Shown: positions 6,779-13,559, counted from the first letter of the stretch. The stretch: DNA of 52,168 nucleotides from an uncultured Christensenella sp. (GCA_910585235.1 CAJUCM010000002.1:3232-55399); one strand, 5' to 3'. Translations and numbers: made by a program. The notes: a model not told the origin generated them from the sequence alone.

Positions 6779-6860
6779 CCGCCTCGCGAGCCAAAGCAAA
6801 GGCGATTATTTCGTTCAAATAAACTTAGGCTAACCGCCGCACCGGTTTCGCCCTTGTTCA
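6768..6860 (-). ncRNA. Putative antisense RNA to the 34-aa ORF mRNA
   Basis: Predicted from the perfect minus-strand promoter 6866-6894 and a minus-strand terminator: arms 6800-6810 and 6774-6784 (10 of 11 pairs) followed in that direction by a run of U (complement of 6767-6773). The roughly 90-nt RNA would overlap the last codons and 3' end of the 34-aa ORF messenger. No ORF of note lies in it. Confidence 0.5.
6774..6810. terminator. Bidirectional terminator between the 34-aa ORF and its antisense RNA
   Basis: AATAACCGCCT (6774-6784) pairs with AGGCGATTATT (6800-6810). On the minus strand it is followed by seven T; on the plus strand by a weaker TCGTT. Confidence 0.6.
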
Positions 6861-6865
6861 CTTAC

Positions 6866-6894
6866 ATTATAATCGACGGAAGGGGAGTTGTCAA
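6866..6894 (-). promoter_or_regulatory. Leftward sigma-A promoter, copy 3 of the repeated module
   Basis: Minus-strand TTGACA (6889-6894), 17-nt spacer, TATAAT (6866-6871), a perfect consensus. The flank CTTTCGGAAAAAGTG is the same palindromic TTTCGGAAA element seen at copies 1 and 2. Confidence 0.75.
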
Positions 6895-6931
6895 CACTTT
6901 TTCCGAAAGTTTTTAAGGCGTTTCAAAAAGA

Positions 6932-6965
6932 AAAAAGCTCTTGGGTTCAAGAGCTTTTTGTGTCA
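6932..6965. terminator. Bidirectional terminator near the element end
   Basis: AAAAAGCTCTTG (6932-6943) pairs perfectly with CAAGAGCTTTTT (6948-6959) around a GGTT loop. T-runs on both strands make it work in either direction. Confidence 0.8.
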
Positions 6966-6992
6966 ACATTCAGGCTTTTCGATCCTTTTTTT

Positions 6993-7012
6993 GTGGGGGT
7001 ATGGTGGGGGTA
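6993..7012 (+). repeat. Direct repeat GTGGGGGTA, possible integrase arm sites
   Basis: Two copies (6993-7001 and 7004-7012), 11 nt apart, lie about 80 nt inside the tRNA fragment. Short direct repeats here are where tyrosine integrases bind with their arm domain. The integrase itself is not in the window, so this is inference. Confidence 0.35.
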
Positions 7013-7090
7013 CAATTTGAAAACATACAATATACGCTATTTTTTTTTAGAAATTATCTATATGTTGTGTGTTTTTAGGCTGTAATGGTT

Positions 7091-7115
7091 GGTTCGATTC
7101 CCGGCAAGGTCACCA
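7091..7115 (+). other. attR: 3' fragment of a tRNA gene
   Basis: The segment GGTTCGATTCCCGGCAAG (7091-7108) continues to an A discriminator and CCA (7113-7115). It matches the last part of a tRNA: T-loop TTCGATT, T-stem 3' arm CCCGG, acceptor 3' arm CAAGGTC. The bases to its left do not complete a T-stem or any cloverleaf, so only the 3' end is present. This is the footprint left at the distal end when an element integrates into a tRNA gene. The intact copy should lie left of the window. Confidence 0.6.
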
Positions 7116-7153
7116 AAAAAATCCAAGTCATATATGACTTGGATTTTTTTGGT
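7112..7153. terminator. Perfect 42-bp palindromic terminator
   Basis: Bases 7112-7132 are the exact reverse complement of 7133-7153, including flanking A and T runs. It overlaps the CCA end of the tRNA fragment and is presumably the original terminator of the disrupted tRNA gene. Confidence 0.8.
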
Positions 7154-7246
7154 ATTTCGGCAGTCATGAGAATCCGCGCGCTCGTTTTATCAAGCACCCG
7201 CCACAGTGCCTTTTTTGAAAATTTCGCAATTCTGCTGTCGAAAGTA
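7154..7246. other. Spacer with no recognised gene
   Basis: About 90 nt between the palindromic terminator and the ncRNA promoter. No gene or strong structure is visible. Confidence 0.5.
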
Positions 7247-7275
7247 TTGATTTTGAATTGCAATTATGGTATACT
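7247..7275 (+). promoter_or_regulatory. Promoter of the structured ncRNA
   Basis: TTGATT (7247-7252), 17-nt spacer, extended -10 TGGTATACT (TATACT at 7270-7275). The expected start is 7282, which is the first base of the closing stem of the RNA. Confidence 0.75.
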
Positions 7276-7281
7276 AATTAT

Positions 7282-7493
7282 GCGAAACAATTCTTATAGT
7301 CCTAAATTAGGAGTACGGACTTTTTTATTTTAATAGGCACAGTATGCCCTTTATCACACCCATTTTTGAATTTGGTAAAAATGCAAATTCCATTATGTGG
7401 GTGTGGTTATTCCGTACTACGTAAGAATTGTTTCGCGACAGTCGGAGTTTGCGTTTTTCGTGCGTTGGCTTCGGCTGGCGCACTTTTTATTTT
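7282..7493 (+). ncRNA. Structured non-coding RNA of unknown class, about 210 nt
   Basis: A transcript bounded by the promoter at 7247-7275 and a terminator at 7460-7493. Long-range stem A pairs 7282-7296 with 7422-7436 perfectly (15 bp). Nested inside are stem B (7312-7319 with 7411-7418, 8 bp), stem C (7355-7362 with 7398-7405, 8 bp) and stem D (7368-7374 with 7384-7390, 7 bp). There are also small hairpins at 7300-7312 and 7336-7348. No plausible ORF covers it. Several independent perfect helices in one nested fold argue for a functional RNA or a cruciform DNA element. I match it to no known family. It lies next to a beta-flower protein gene and a DUF262 nuclease-like gene. A retron is unlikely since no reverse transcriptase is present here. 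A MITE is possible, but no target duplication is visible. Confidence 0.6.
7460..7493 (+). terminator. Terminator with UUCG tetraloop
   Basis: GTGCGTTGGC (7460-7469) and GCTGGCGCAC (7474-7483) form a 10-bp stem with three wobbles, closed by TTCG and followed by TTTTTATTTT. A strong intrinsic terminator for the ncRNA. Confidence 0.85.
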
Positions 7494-7495
7494 GT

Positions 7496-7771
7496 AAACT
7501 CAATAGGCGTGTAAACACTTATACTAACAAAAAGGAGATTCTAATTATGATAGAAACATTAAGAGATAGACACGGCAACAAAATCGGCACACTTGACGAT
7601 AACGGAAGTCAAATCGTTTTGCGCGACGCTCACGGCAACAAATTGGGTACATACGAAAAAAGTTCTAATGTTACGCGTGATTCCCACGGCAACAAGGTTG
7701 GCACAGGAAATTTACTTACCACTTTGTTAAGATAATTTTGCATTTCAATAACTACACGCCTATTTGAGTTT
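7496..7771. repeat. Inverted repeats enclosing the beta-flower gene
   Basis: AAACTCAATAGGCGTGTA (7496-7513) and its reverse complement with one extra T (7753-7771) bracket the 62-aa gene. The arms could pair in the mRNA, or could mark a small mobile cassette. Confidence 0.7.
7547..7735 (+). CDS. 62-aa beta-flower repeat protein
   Basis: A small protein built from three clear repeats: RDRHGNKIGTLD, RDAHGNKLGTYE and RDSHGNKVGTGN, plus a degenerate one (DDNGSQIVL). This RDxxGNxxGT spacing is that of the beta-flower small-protein family, in which each repeat forms one petal of a circular beta fold. I start it at ATG 7547 because AAAGGAG (7531-7537) lies just upstream; longer versions run into the ncRNA. 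The AT-rich composition matches the neighbouring DUF262 gene and not the rest of the window. The gene sits between inverted repeats. The biochemical role of the family is not settled, to my knowledge. Its position between a structured RNA and a nuclease-like gene makes a defence or binding role possible. Confidence 0.75.
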   Translation: MIETLRDRHGNKIGTLDDNGSQIVLRDAHGNKLGTYEKSSNVTRDSHGNKVGTGNLLTTLLR

Positions 7772-7790
7772 ATTTTTAGCGTGTTAAAGT

Positions 7791-7819
7791 TTGAAAAATC
7801 GCAATTTGTGTGTTATAAT
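7791..7819 (+). promoter_or_regulatory. Promoter of the DUF262 gene
   Basis: TTGAAA (7791-7796), 17-nt spacer, extended -10 TGTTATAAT (TATAAT at 7814-7819). It shows that the DUF262 gene is transcribed independently and that its start is the ATG at 7845, not an upstream TTG. Confidence 0.8.
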
Positions 7820-7844
7820 ATGTAAAAACAGTAAGAGGTGTACT

Positions 7845-9647
7845 ATGTCACAAAAAACAGTAGACAGCAAAGCATATCCATTGAAAGAATTGTTTTTGGA
7901 CAAATTCGATGTTGACTTCTATCAAAGAGAATATGTATGGCAAAAAAAGCAGTTAGAAGATTTGATGACCGATTTGTCAGTTGAATTTTTGAAAAATTGG
8001 GCAGAGAATGATGCTCCCGAAAAGGTGCGCGGTTATGACCCATATTTTATGGGCGAAATTGTGCTTTCGTATAAGGAAGGGAAACGCAGTTCCATAATAG
8101 ACGGACAACAACGTATTACTACTTTTACATTGTTGCTTATATATTTGCTAAAAACTTACGGCAACTTACCAATGTTCCCTCGCGCCGATATTGAAAATGC
8201 CATATATAGTAATGATTACGGCACGCCACGATTTAATTTGGATATTGAGCAACGCAAAAACTGTATGTTAGCACTGTATCGTGATGGCGCGTATACGCCT
8301 ACCGAGATTGACAAACAATACGTTCAAAATATAGTCGATAGATACAATGATATTGGCGAATGCTGGAATGAAAAAATAAATGTCAGCAATGTTGTTAATT
8401 TTGCATATTGGATAATAGAGAAAGTGATTTTTTCGAAAGTATGGACTAATAACGACGAATTTGCGTATGTAATTTTTGAAACAATGAATGACCGCGGACT
8501 TTCATTGACACAAGTCGAAATGTTAAGGAGTTTCCTGCTTGCTAATATTGACAGTGAAAATAGAAACAATGCTATTCTACAATTTGACGATATAGTCAAG
8601 CGGCTTATTAATATTAAATTGACGTCAAAATCAAAAGCCGAGTTTGAATTTTTCAAGTTATATTTCAGAGGGCATTACGCCGAAGATTTTTCACAAAACA
8701 AAGATTCAAATTCTGACTTTGTCCGTATAGGCAAAGAATTTCATAGGTGGGTGCGAGATAACGATAAAACTATTCTTGGCTTACATCGATCGTCCGATTA
8801 TGTTGAATTTGTTGCCAAAATCGCATATTTTGCAAAACAGTATGAAAAGATCAATGCGTTAATTACAGAAAGAGATACAAGTAAGTATTTGTATTTAATC
8901 GTAAATAGCGATTACGGCTTTACTTTGCAGCCAGCACTCATTCTTTCAGCGATAAAATATAATGATACCGACGAAACAGTTAATGAAAAAATACAGATTA
9001 TTTCTAAATATCTGACAAAAGTTTTGACTTGGCGTATTTGGAACCATTGGATGATTTCGCAGAGTTCAATGGAAAGTCCGATTTATACTTTATGTAAGCA
9101 AGTCCGCGATATGGATATAGAAACTTTGAAAAACACCCTCAATGGCAACCCTATTGACTTACCGAATTTGGATAATGCGCCGACATTAAATCAACAAAAT
9201 AAGCAGAAAATCAAAGTTTTATTGGCATTGATAACAGAAATCGTTGCAAGAGAATCAAAATGTGCGGATTATATGCTTAATAAGCCCGATATAGAAGTTG
9301 AACATATTTGGTCAGACCATTTTGAACAGCACACAGATGAGTTTACAGATAAAAACACGTTTGCAGCGGCAAGGAACAATATAGGTGACTTGCTTGTTTT
9401 GCCAAAAAGTTTTAATGCTTCGTATAATGATTCGCCGTATAATATTAAAGTTGAACAATATTTTGAGCAAAACATTTTGGCACAAACATTAAACGTTCGT
9501 AAGTATATAAATAACCCCGATTTTTTGCGATTTGTACATAATAGCGGCTTGAATTTCAAAGCATATTCGGAGTTTAAGCATAATTCCATAAATGAACGTG
9601 CGGAATTGTATAAGCAAATACTTTTGTGGAATTGGAACATTAACTAA
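7845..9647 (+). CDS. DUF262/DUF1524 protein, GmrSD-like single-chain nuclease
   Basis: A 600-aa protein with the two-domain layout of GmrSD type IV restriction enzymes. The N-terminal DUF262 part has IIDGQQRITT (D86-G87-Q88-Q89-R90), a ParB-like nucleotide-using motif. The C-terminal DUF1524 part has an HNH-like EVEHIWSDH (H487) and a NNIGDLLVL segment around N511. GmrSD proteins cut modified phage DNA in a nucleotide-dependent way, and many DUF262 proteins sit in defence islands. AGAGG at 7834-7838 supports ATG 7845. The coding sequence is markedly AT-rich compared with the genes downstream, which points to recent acquisition. Next to it are the ncRNA and beta-flower genes. A defence role is inferred from family and context; the target is unknown. 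Confidence 0.8.
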   Translation: MSQKTVDSKAYPLKELFLDKFDVDFYQREYVWQKKQLEDLMTDLSVEFLKNWAENDAPEKVRGYDPYFMGEIVLSYKEGKRSSIIDGQQRITTFTLLLIYLLKTYGNLPMFPRADIENAIYSNDYGTPRFNLDIEQRKNCMLALYRDGAYTPTEIDKQYVQNIVDRYNDIGECWNEKINVSNVVNFAYWIIEKVIFSKVWTNNDEFAYVIFETMNDRGLSLTQVEMLRSFLLANIDSENRNNAILQFDDIVKRLINIKLTSKSKAEFEFFKLYFRGHYAEDFSQNKDSNSDFVRIGKEFHRWVRDNDKTILGLHRSSDYVEFVAKIAYFAKQYEKINALITERDTSKYLYLIVNSDYGFTLQPALILSAIKYNDTDETVNEKIQIISKYLTKVLTWRIWNHWMISQSSMESPIYTLCKQVRDMDIETLKNTLNGNPIDLPNLDNAPTLNQQNKQKIKVLLALITEIVARESKCADYMLNKPDIEVEHIWSDHFEQHTDEFTDKNTFAAARNNIGDLLVLPKSFNASYNDSPYNIKVEQYFEQNILAQTLNVRKYINNPDFLRFVHNSGLNFKAYSEFKHNSINERAELYKQILLWNWNIN

Positions 9648-9745
9648 AAGTTCGATTTACGTACTAATCGTTTCACCGCACGAGGGGGATAAGGGTCCCC
9701 GAAGAAGAAACCGAAAACTCGGTTTCTTTTTCTTTGGAAAAGTAT
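9648..9745. terminator. Gene-free gap with terminator
   Basis: After the DUF262 stop come a short hairpin (GGGGA/TCCCC near 9685-9703) and a strong terminator whose AAGAAACCGA and TCGGTTTCTT arms close an AAAC loop and are followed by TTTCTTT (about 9704-9736). No ORF is apparent. Confidence 0.75.
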
Positions 9746-9774
9746 TTGACATCGGAAAAGATTTCTGCTATAAT
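9746..9774 (+). promoter_or_regulatory. Promoter of the ABC-F leader
   Basis: TTGACA (9746-9751), 17-nt spacer, TATAAT (9769-9774): perfect consensus, giving a leader of about 180 nt before the ABC-F start codon. Confidence 0.85.
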
Positions 9775-9800
9775 CAATTCAACAATCAGGCGAGGTTGAC

Positions 9801-9866
9801 ATGATTTCTATTTCTTGCAGAAAATTGAATGATTCGGCACATATTGCCGTTTTGCAAGAAAAGTAA
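9801..9866 (+). CDS. 21-aa leader peptide of an attenuator
   Basis: A short ORF (MISISCRKLNDSAHIAVLQEK) with GGCGAGG just upstream, transcribed from the strong promoter at 9746. Complementary blocks sit inside it: 9811-9819 pairs with 9853-9861, and CGGCA (9835-9839) with TGCCG (9845-9849). About 40 nt after the stop is an intrinsic terminator ahead of the ABC-F gene. The layout is that of ribosome-mediated attenuation, in which antibiotic-stalled ribosomes on the leader prevent terminator formation. The peptide has no known match I can name. Confidence 0.55.
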   Translation: MISISCRKLNDSAHIAVLQEK

Positions 9867-9903
9867 AATCTCTAATCCTCAATCAACGTAAACACAATTC
9901 GGG

Positions 9904-9940
9904 AACCGTGAGAATTTATTTTCTTACGGTTTCTTTTTTT
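9904..9940 (+). terminator. Attenuator terminator upstream of the ABC-F gene
   Basis: AACCGTGAGAA (9904-9914) pairs with TTCTTACGGTT (9921-9931), one G-U, followed by TCTTTTTTT. It lies between the leader peptide and the ribosome site AAAGGAG (9946-9952). Confidence 0.75.
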
Positions 9941-9958
9941 GTGGCAAAGGAGTTTATT

Positions 9959-11436
9959 ATGTCTATGATTAAAATAGAAAATCTGACTTTTTCCTATCCC
10001 ACGGGTTCGGAAAACGTATTTGAAAATTTCAATGCGACGATCGATACCGACTGGAAATTGGCGCTGACGGGCAGAAACGGAAGGGGAAAAACGACGCTTC
10101 TCAAAATATTGCTCGGCGGGTTGGAATACCGCGGCAGGGTCGTCTCTTCCGTCCAATGCGATTATTTTCCCTACGTCGTTCGGGATAAAAGCAAGTCCGT
10201 ATCGGAGATCATAAGCGAAATTTGTCCCGTTGCCGCCGAATGGGAATTTGTTAAAGAACTTTCGGGGCTCGGCGTCGGCGCGGATGCGCTTTATATGCCG
10301 TTTGAATATCTGTCGAACGGGGAGCAGACAAAGGTGTTGCTTGCGGCGCTCTTTTTGAACGAGGGGCATTATCTGATGATCGACGAGCCAACCAATCATC
10401 TGGATGCGTTCGCAAGAGAACAGGTCGCCGAATACCTGAGCGGAAAGAAGGGCTTTATACTTGTCTCGCACGACAGGGATTTTTTGGACCGATGCGTGGA
10501 TCACGTCATGAGTATCGGTCGTTCCGAAGCCGAGCTATGCGGGGGAAGTTTTTCGTCTTGGCTGAACGATTCGGAAAACCGTCGGAAAGCGGATCGGGAG
10601 CAGACCGAACGGTTACAAAAGAGATCAAACGATTGAAACGTTCATCGGTGCAAAGCGCAGATTGGGCAAGCAAATGCGAGGCGCAGAAAAAGGGGAACGG
10701 TCCCGTTGACCGCGGATATATCGGGCATAAAGCGGCTAAAATGATGAAGCACTCGAAAATCATCGAAGAACGGCAGCAGAAGCTGATCGAAGATAAAACG
10801 TCGCTGTTGAAAAATATTCAAACGGCGGAGAAACTGAAACTCAGTGCCGTAACTTACCGTTCCGACCGATTGGCGGAATTTTCTCAGGTGCAGATCATTT
10901 ACGACGGCGTTGCCGTCAATCGCGCCGTTTCGTTTTCAATCAACCGCGGTCAGCGGATTGCTTTAAGCGGTGGGAACGGCTGCGGGAAGAGCAGTCTTAT
11001 CAAGGCGCTGATGGGGCAAAATATATTGTACAGCGGGCGCATTATGGTTTCGGGCGATCTGAAAATTTCGTTTGTTCCGCAAGACGTGTCGGAAATATGC
11101 GGGGGCGTCCGTTCGCTGATAAAGGAATCCGGCGTGGAAGAAAGTCTTTTTATGGCGGTTTTGAACAAAATGGGCGTGGAAGAAAATCCGCTTAGAAAAG
11201 ATATGCGCGAACTCTCCGAGGGGCAGAAGAAAAAAATCATGATCGCAAAGAGTATCTGCGAGCGCGCGCATTTGTATATCTGGGATGAACCGCTCAACTA
11301 TATCGATATCGATTGCCGTATCCAGATCGAAAAGCTATTAAAAGAATTTTGCCCGACGATGATTTTTATTGAGCATGACCGGGCGTTCCGCAACGGGATC
11401 GCAACCGACGTTGTCGAAATCGCTCGATCGCGGTAA
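9959..11436 (+). pseudogene. ABC-F ribosome-protection ATPase (Lsa-like), split by a frameshift
   Basis: Two tandem ABC domains without membrane segments, as in ABC-F proteins that dislodge antibiotics from the ribosome. Domain 1 (9959-10636) has GRNGRGKTT, LSNGEQ, MIDEPTNHLD and SHDRDF. Domain 2 (to 11436) has GGNGCGKSS, ELSEGQKK, IWDEPLNYID and EHDRAF. The N-terminus (IKIENLTFSYPTG, IDTDWKLALTGRNG) resembles the Lsa group, linked to lincosamide, pleuromutilin and streptogramin A resistance. The frame breaks at an A4 run (10617-10620): frame 2 reads LQKRSND-stop. Adding one A would give LQKEIKRLKRSS, the expected linker. No canonical slippery heptamer is evident, so this is either a true one-base deletion or a homopolymer sequencing error. 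Start chosen at ATG 9959 with AAAGGAG. Confidence 0.8.
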
Positions 11437-11499
11437 CGGAAAACAAACCGGCTTCCGTTTCGGAATGATAAATTAACGCGGACGGCGGGAATTATGCGC

Positions 11500-11529
11500 T
11501 TGACAAAGCGGGGATCGCCGTGATAAAAT
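11500..11529 (+). promoter_or_regulatory. Promoter of the radC/two-component operon
   Basis: TTGACA (11500-11505) and TAAAAT (11524-11529) with an 18-nt spacer, just before the radC start at 11536. The messenger would have almost no leader. Confidence 0.6.
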
Positions 11530-11535
11530 AATTTT

Positions 11536-12294
11536 ATGAACGAGGGCGGAGAAAACAAGCCGGAAACGAAGGGGAAACCGCTTCATGAAGGACACCGGCA
11601 ACGCATGATGGAACGCTTCGCGGCGGACGCGGAACACTTTCAGGATCACGAAATTCTGGAAGTACTGCTTTACAACGCCATTCCGAGAAGCAACACGAAT
11701 CCCATTGCGCACGCGCTCATCAACTCGTTCGGTTCCCTTGCGGAGGTGTTTCGCGCGAGCGTCAAAGAACTCATGCTCGTGAACGGCGTCGGAAAGAGGA
11801 CGGCGGAATATATCCGCTGTATCGGGCTCTGCTATCAAAGAATCAATCCCGCGCCCCGTAATCACCCGCGCTACTTTAATCCGAAAGAGTTCTGCGACTT
11901 TCTCGAACAGGAGTACCGCGGAAAGACGGCGGAAGTTCTTGAAATTTTTTGTCTGGATAAATTCGGGCATATCTTTTTCAGAAAAGAATTTTCGTCGGGC
12001 AAGCGCGACGGGGTACAAACTGCGACGACGGAGATTACCGAACTGTTGATCGTGAAAAAGCCGTTCACGGTCGTTGCGGCGCACAATCACCCGCACGGCA
12101 CGCGCAACCCGTCGGCGCAGGACGATTTGTTTACGAAACAGCTCTGTCTATTGTGCCTTATGCACAACGTTCGCTTGGGCGATCATATCATTGCGGGGTG
12201 CGACGGTGCATACAGTTATCACGCCGTGGGAAAACTTGAAAAAATCATAAAGATCTGCAAAGAGATCCAATTCGGCGGAGGAAGTGCGGTATGA
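11536..12294 (+). CDS. radC: RadC family JAMM/MPN+ protein
   Basis: A 252-aa RadC-like protein. Residues 35-100 hold a helix-hairpin-helix region (LMLVNGVGKRTAEYI), and the C-terminal half holds the JAMM metal motif HNHPHG followed by the Asp of SAQDD. The historic DNA-repair role of RadC is doubtful; many copies are linked to mobile elements. It overlaps the histidine kinase by 4 nt (ATGA), so the three genes 11536-14206 form one operon. The start is not supported by an obvious ribosome site, consistent with a nearly leaderless message. Confidence 0.85.
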   Translation: MNEGGENKPETKGKPLHEGHRQRMMERFAADAEHFQDHEILEVLLYNAIPRSNTNPIAHALINSFGSLAEVFRASVKELMLVNGVGKRTAEYIRCIGLCYQRINPAPRNHPRYFNPKEFCDFLEQEYRGKTAEVLEIFCLDKFGHIFFRKEFSSGKRDGVQTATTEITELLIVKKPFTVVAAHNHPHGTRNPSAQDDLFTKQLCLLCLMHNVRLGDHIIAGCDGAYSYHAVGKLEKIIKICKEIQFGGGSAV

Positions 12295-13559
12295 GCGAGA
12301 CGGAAAACGAGAATGAAAAATTTCCCCGCAGAAAGACGCCCGTATTTTTGCAGTTCGGGAAAGTAATTGTTTACTGTCTGCTGATTTCCATTCTGATCGT
12401 GTTGATCGTCGCCAATCAGCGCATCGATCCGTTCGGCGTCAAATCCTGGTATGTGACGTTCCCGATGGCGGTATTGCTGCTCGGTGAGAACGCGATCAAG
12501 TTCTGGGTCGCAAAGCGCTATCCCGTGAAGATCGTCTGCTACGTTCTGGATATTCTTTCGCTGATGGTGCTCACGATCTTTTCGGACGGAACGCTTATTT
12601 CCATTCTGTATCTCATTATTCTCTCGGAATTCTATCTGAATCAGAAGAGCATAACGGCAAGCGTCGCCATGTGGATTACGAGTATGGTCACCTTTCTTGC
12701 CACTTTTGCGCTGTCGAGCGTCTTTAAGTCGGAAGAATTCAGCATAGGAAGACTTTTCCTGAATGTATTCAACGATCTCATTCTGTTTATCGTGCATTTC
12801 TTTGCAATGAACTTCGTGGTTCAGCTTGCGCGTAAGAACAGGGCTCTGTCGAGGGCGTCGGAGGAGCTCAACAACAGCAACGAAAAACTCCGCATTGCCT
12901 ACGACGAACTGAAAGAAATTGCCGCGCTCGAAGAGCGTCAGCGCATTGCAAAGGATATTCACGACACGGCGGGGCATTCGATTACGACCGTCATCATGCA
13001 GACGGAGGCGGCGAAAATCGCCTTGGACAGCAATCCCGAAGAGGCGAAAAAGAGGATCGCCGCGGCGAATTTGCAGGCGAAGCACGCATTGGAGGAACTT
13101 CGCGAGAGCGTACATCTGTTATCGGGAAACGCAAAGGAGTCCTCGCTGAAAGAAAAACTCGAAAACGTCGTACACGAATCCATGGAAGGGACGGATATTG
13201 CGATCCGCTACGACGTGGATGATATTACGGTCGGCGATCTGAAAGCGAGGCTGATCCTCAATACCCTCAAAGAGGGGATTTCCAACGGGCTCAGGCACGG
13301 GAACGCAACGGCGTTCTATTTTGAACTTAAAGAGAACGGGGGAAGAGTGGAGTTTCTGCTCTCCGATAACGGAACGGGCATGGACGCGGGAAAACTCAAA
13401 GAGGGATTCGGACTTTCGGGAATGCACAGAAGAGCGGAGAGCTTGGGCGGAACGGCGTGGTTCGAGACGGAACCGGACGAGGGATTCGAGATCCATATGA
13501 CGCTGCCGTCGGACGGGAAAAAGAAAACGGAAAATAAAGGAAAGGGCGTAAAAAAATGA
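12291..13559 (+). CDS. Membrane sensor histidine kinase (HisKA_3, NarL-type partner)
   Basis: A 422-aa kinase. Residues 20-180 contain about five or six transmembrane helices with no large extracellular loop, as in kinases that sense membrane stress or use an integral sensor. A short coiled coil (residues 180-210) leads into the dimerisation domain ERQRIAKDIHDTAGHS with phospho-acceptor His224. A GHKL ATPase domain follows, with N-box EGISNGLRHG and G-boxes DNGTGMD and GFGLSGM. Overlaps of 4 nt on both sides couple it to radC and the response regulator. The signal is unknown. The adjacent anchored transglutaminase-like protein (14396) is a possible target. Confidence 0.9.
   Translation: MSETENENEKFPRRKTPVFLQFGKVIVYCLLISILIVLIVANQRIDPFGVKSWYVTFPMAVLLLGENAIKFWVAKRYPVKIVCYVLDILSLMVLTIFSDGTLISILYLIILSEFYLNQKSITASVAMWITSMVTFLATFALSSVFKSEEFSIGRLFLNVFNDLILFIVHFFAMNFVVQLARKNRALSRASEELNNSNEKLRIAYDELKEIAALEERQRIAKDIHDTAGHSITTVIMQTEAAKIALDSNPEEAKKRIAAANLQAKHALEELRESVHLLSGNAKESSLKEKLENVVHESMEGTDIAIRYDVDDITVGDLKARLILNTLKEGISNGLRHGNATAFYFELKENGGRVEFLLSDNGTGMDAGKLKEGFGLSGMHRRAESLGGTAWFETEPDEGFEIHMTLPSDGKKKTENKGKGVKK

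Noticed and set aside
6888..7085. 65-aa ORF at the element end
   Set aside because: It runs through a terminator and the minus-strand promoter, and its Phe/Leu-rich sequence has no ribosome site.
7081..7115. Complete tRNA gene
   Set aside because: No D-arm, anticodon arm or 5' acceptor strand precedes the T-loop; only the 3' end is present.
7282..7436. Retron msr-msd RNA
   Set aside because: The long a1/a2-like stem is suggestive, but no reverse transcriptase gene lies within the window, and the nested stems do not match the retron layout.
7282..7436. MITE or insertion-sequence remnant
   Set aside because: No target-site duplication flanks the 15-bp arms, and promoter and terminator fit a transcribed RNA better; not fully excluded.
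10610..10640. Programmed -1 frameshift in the ABC-F gene
   Set aside because: The site is CAAAAG, not a canonical slippery heptamer, and ABC-F proteins are not known to use one.
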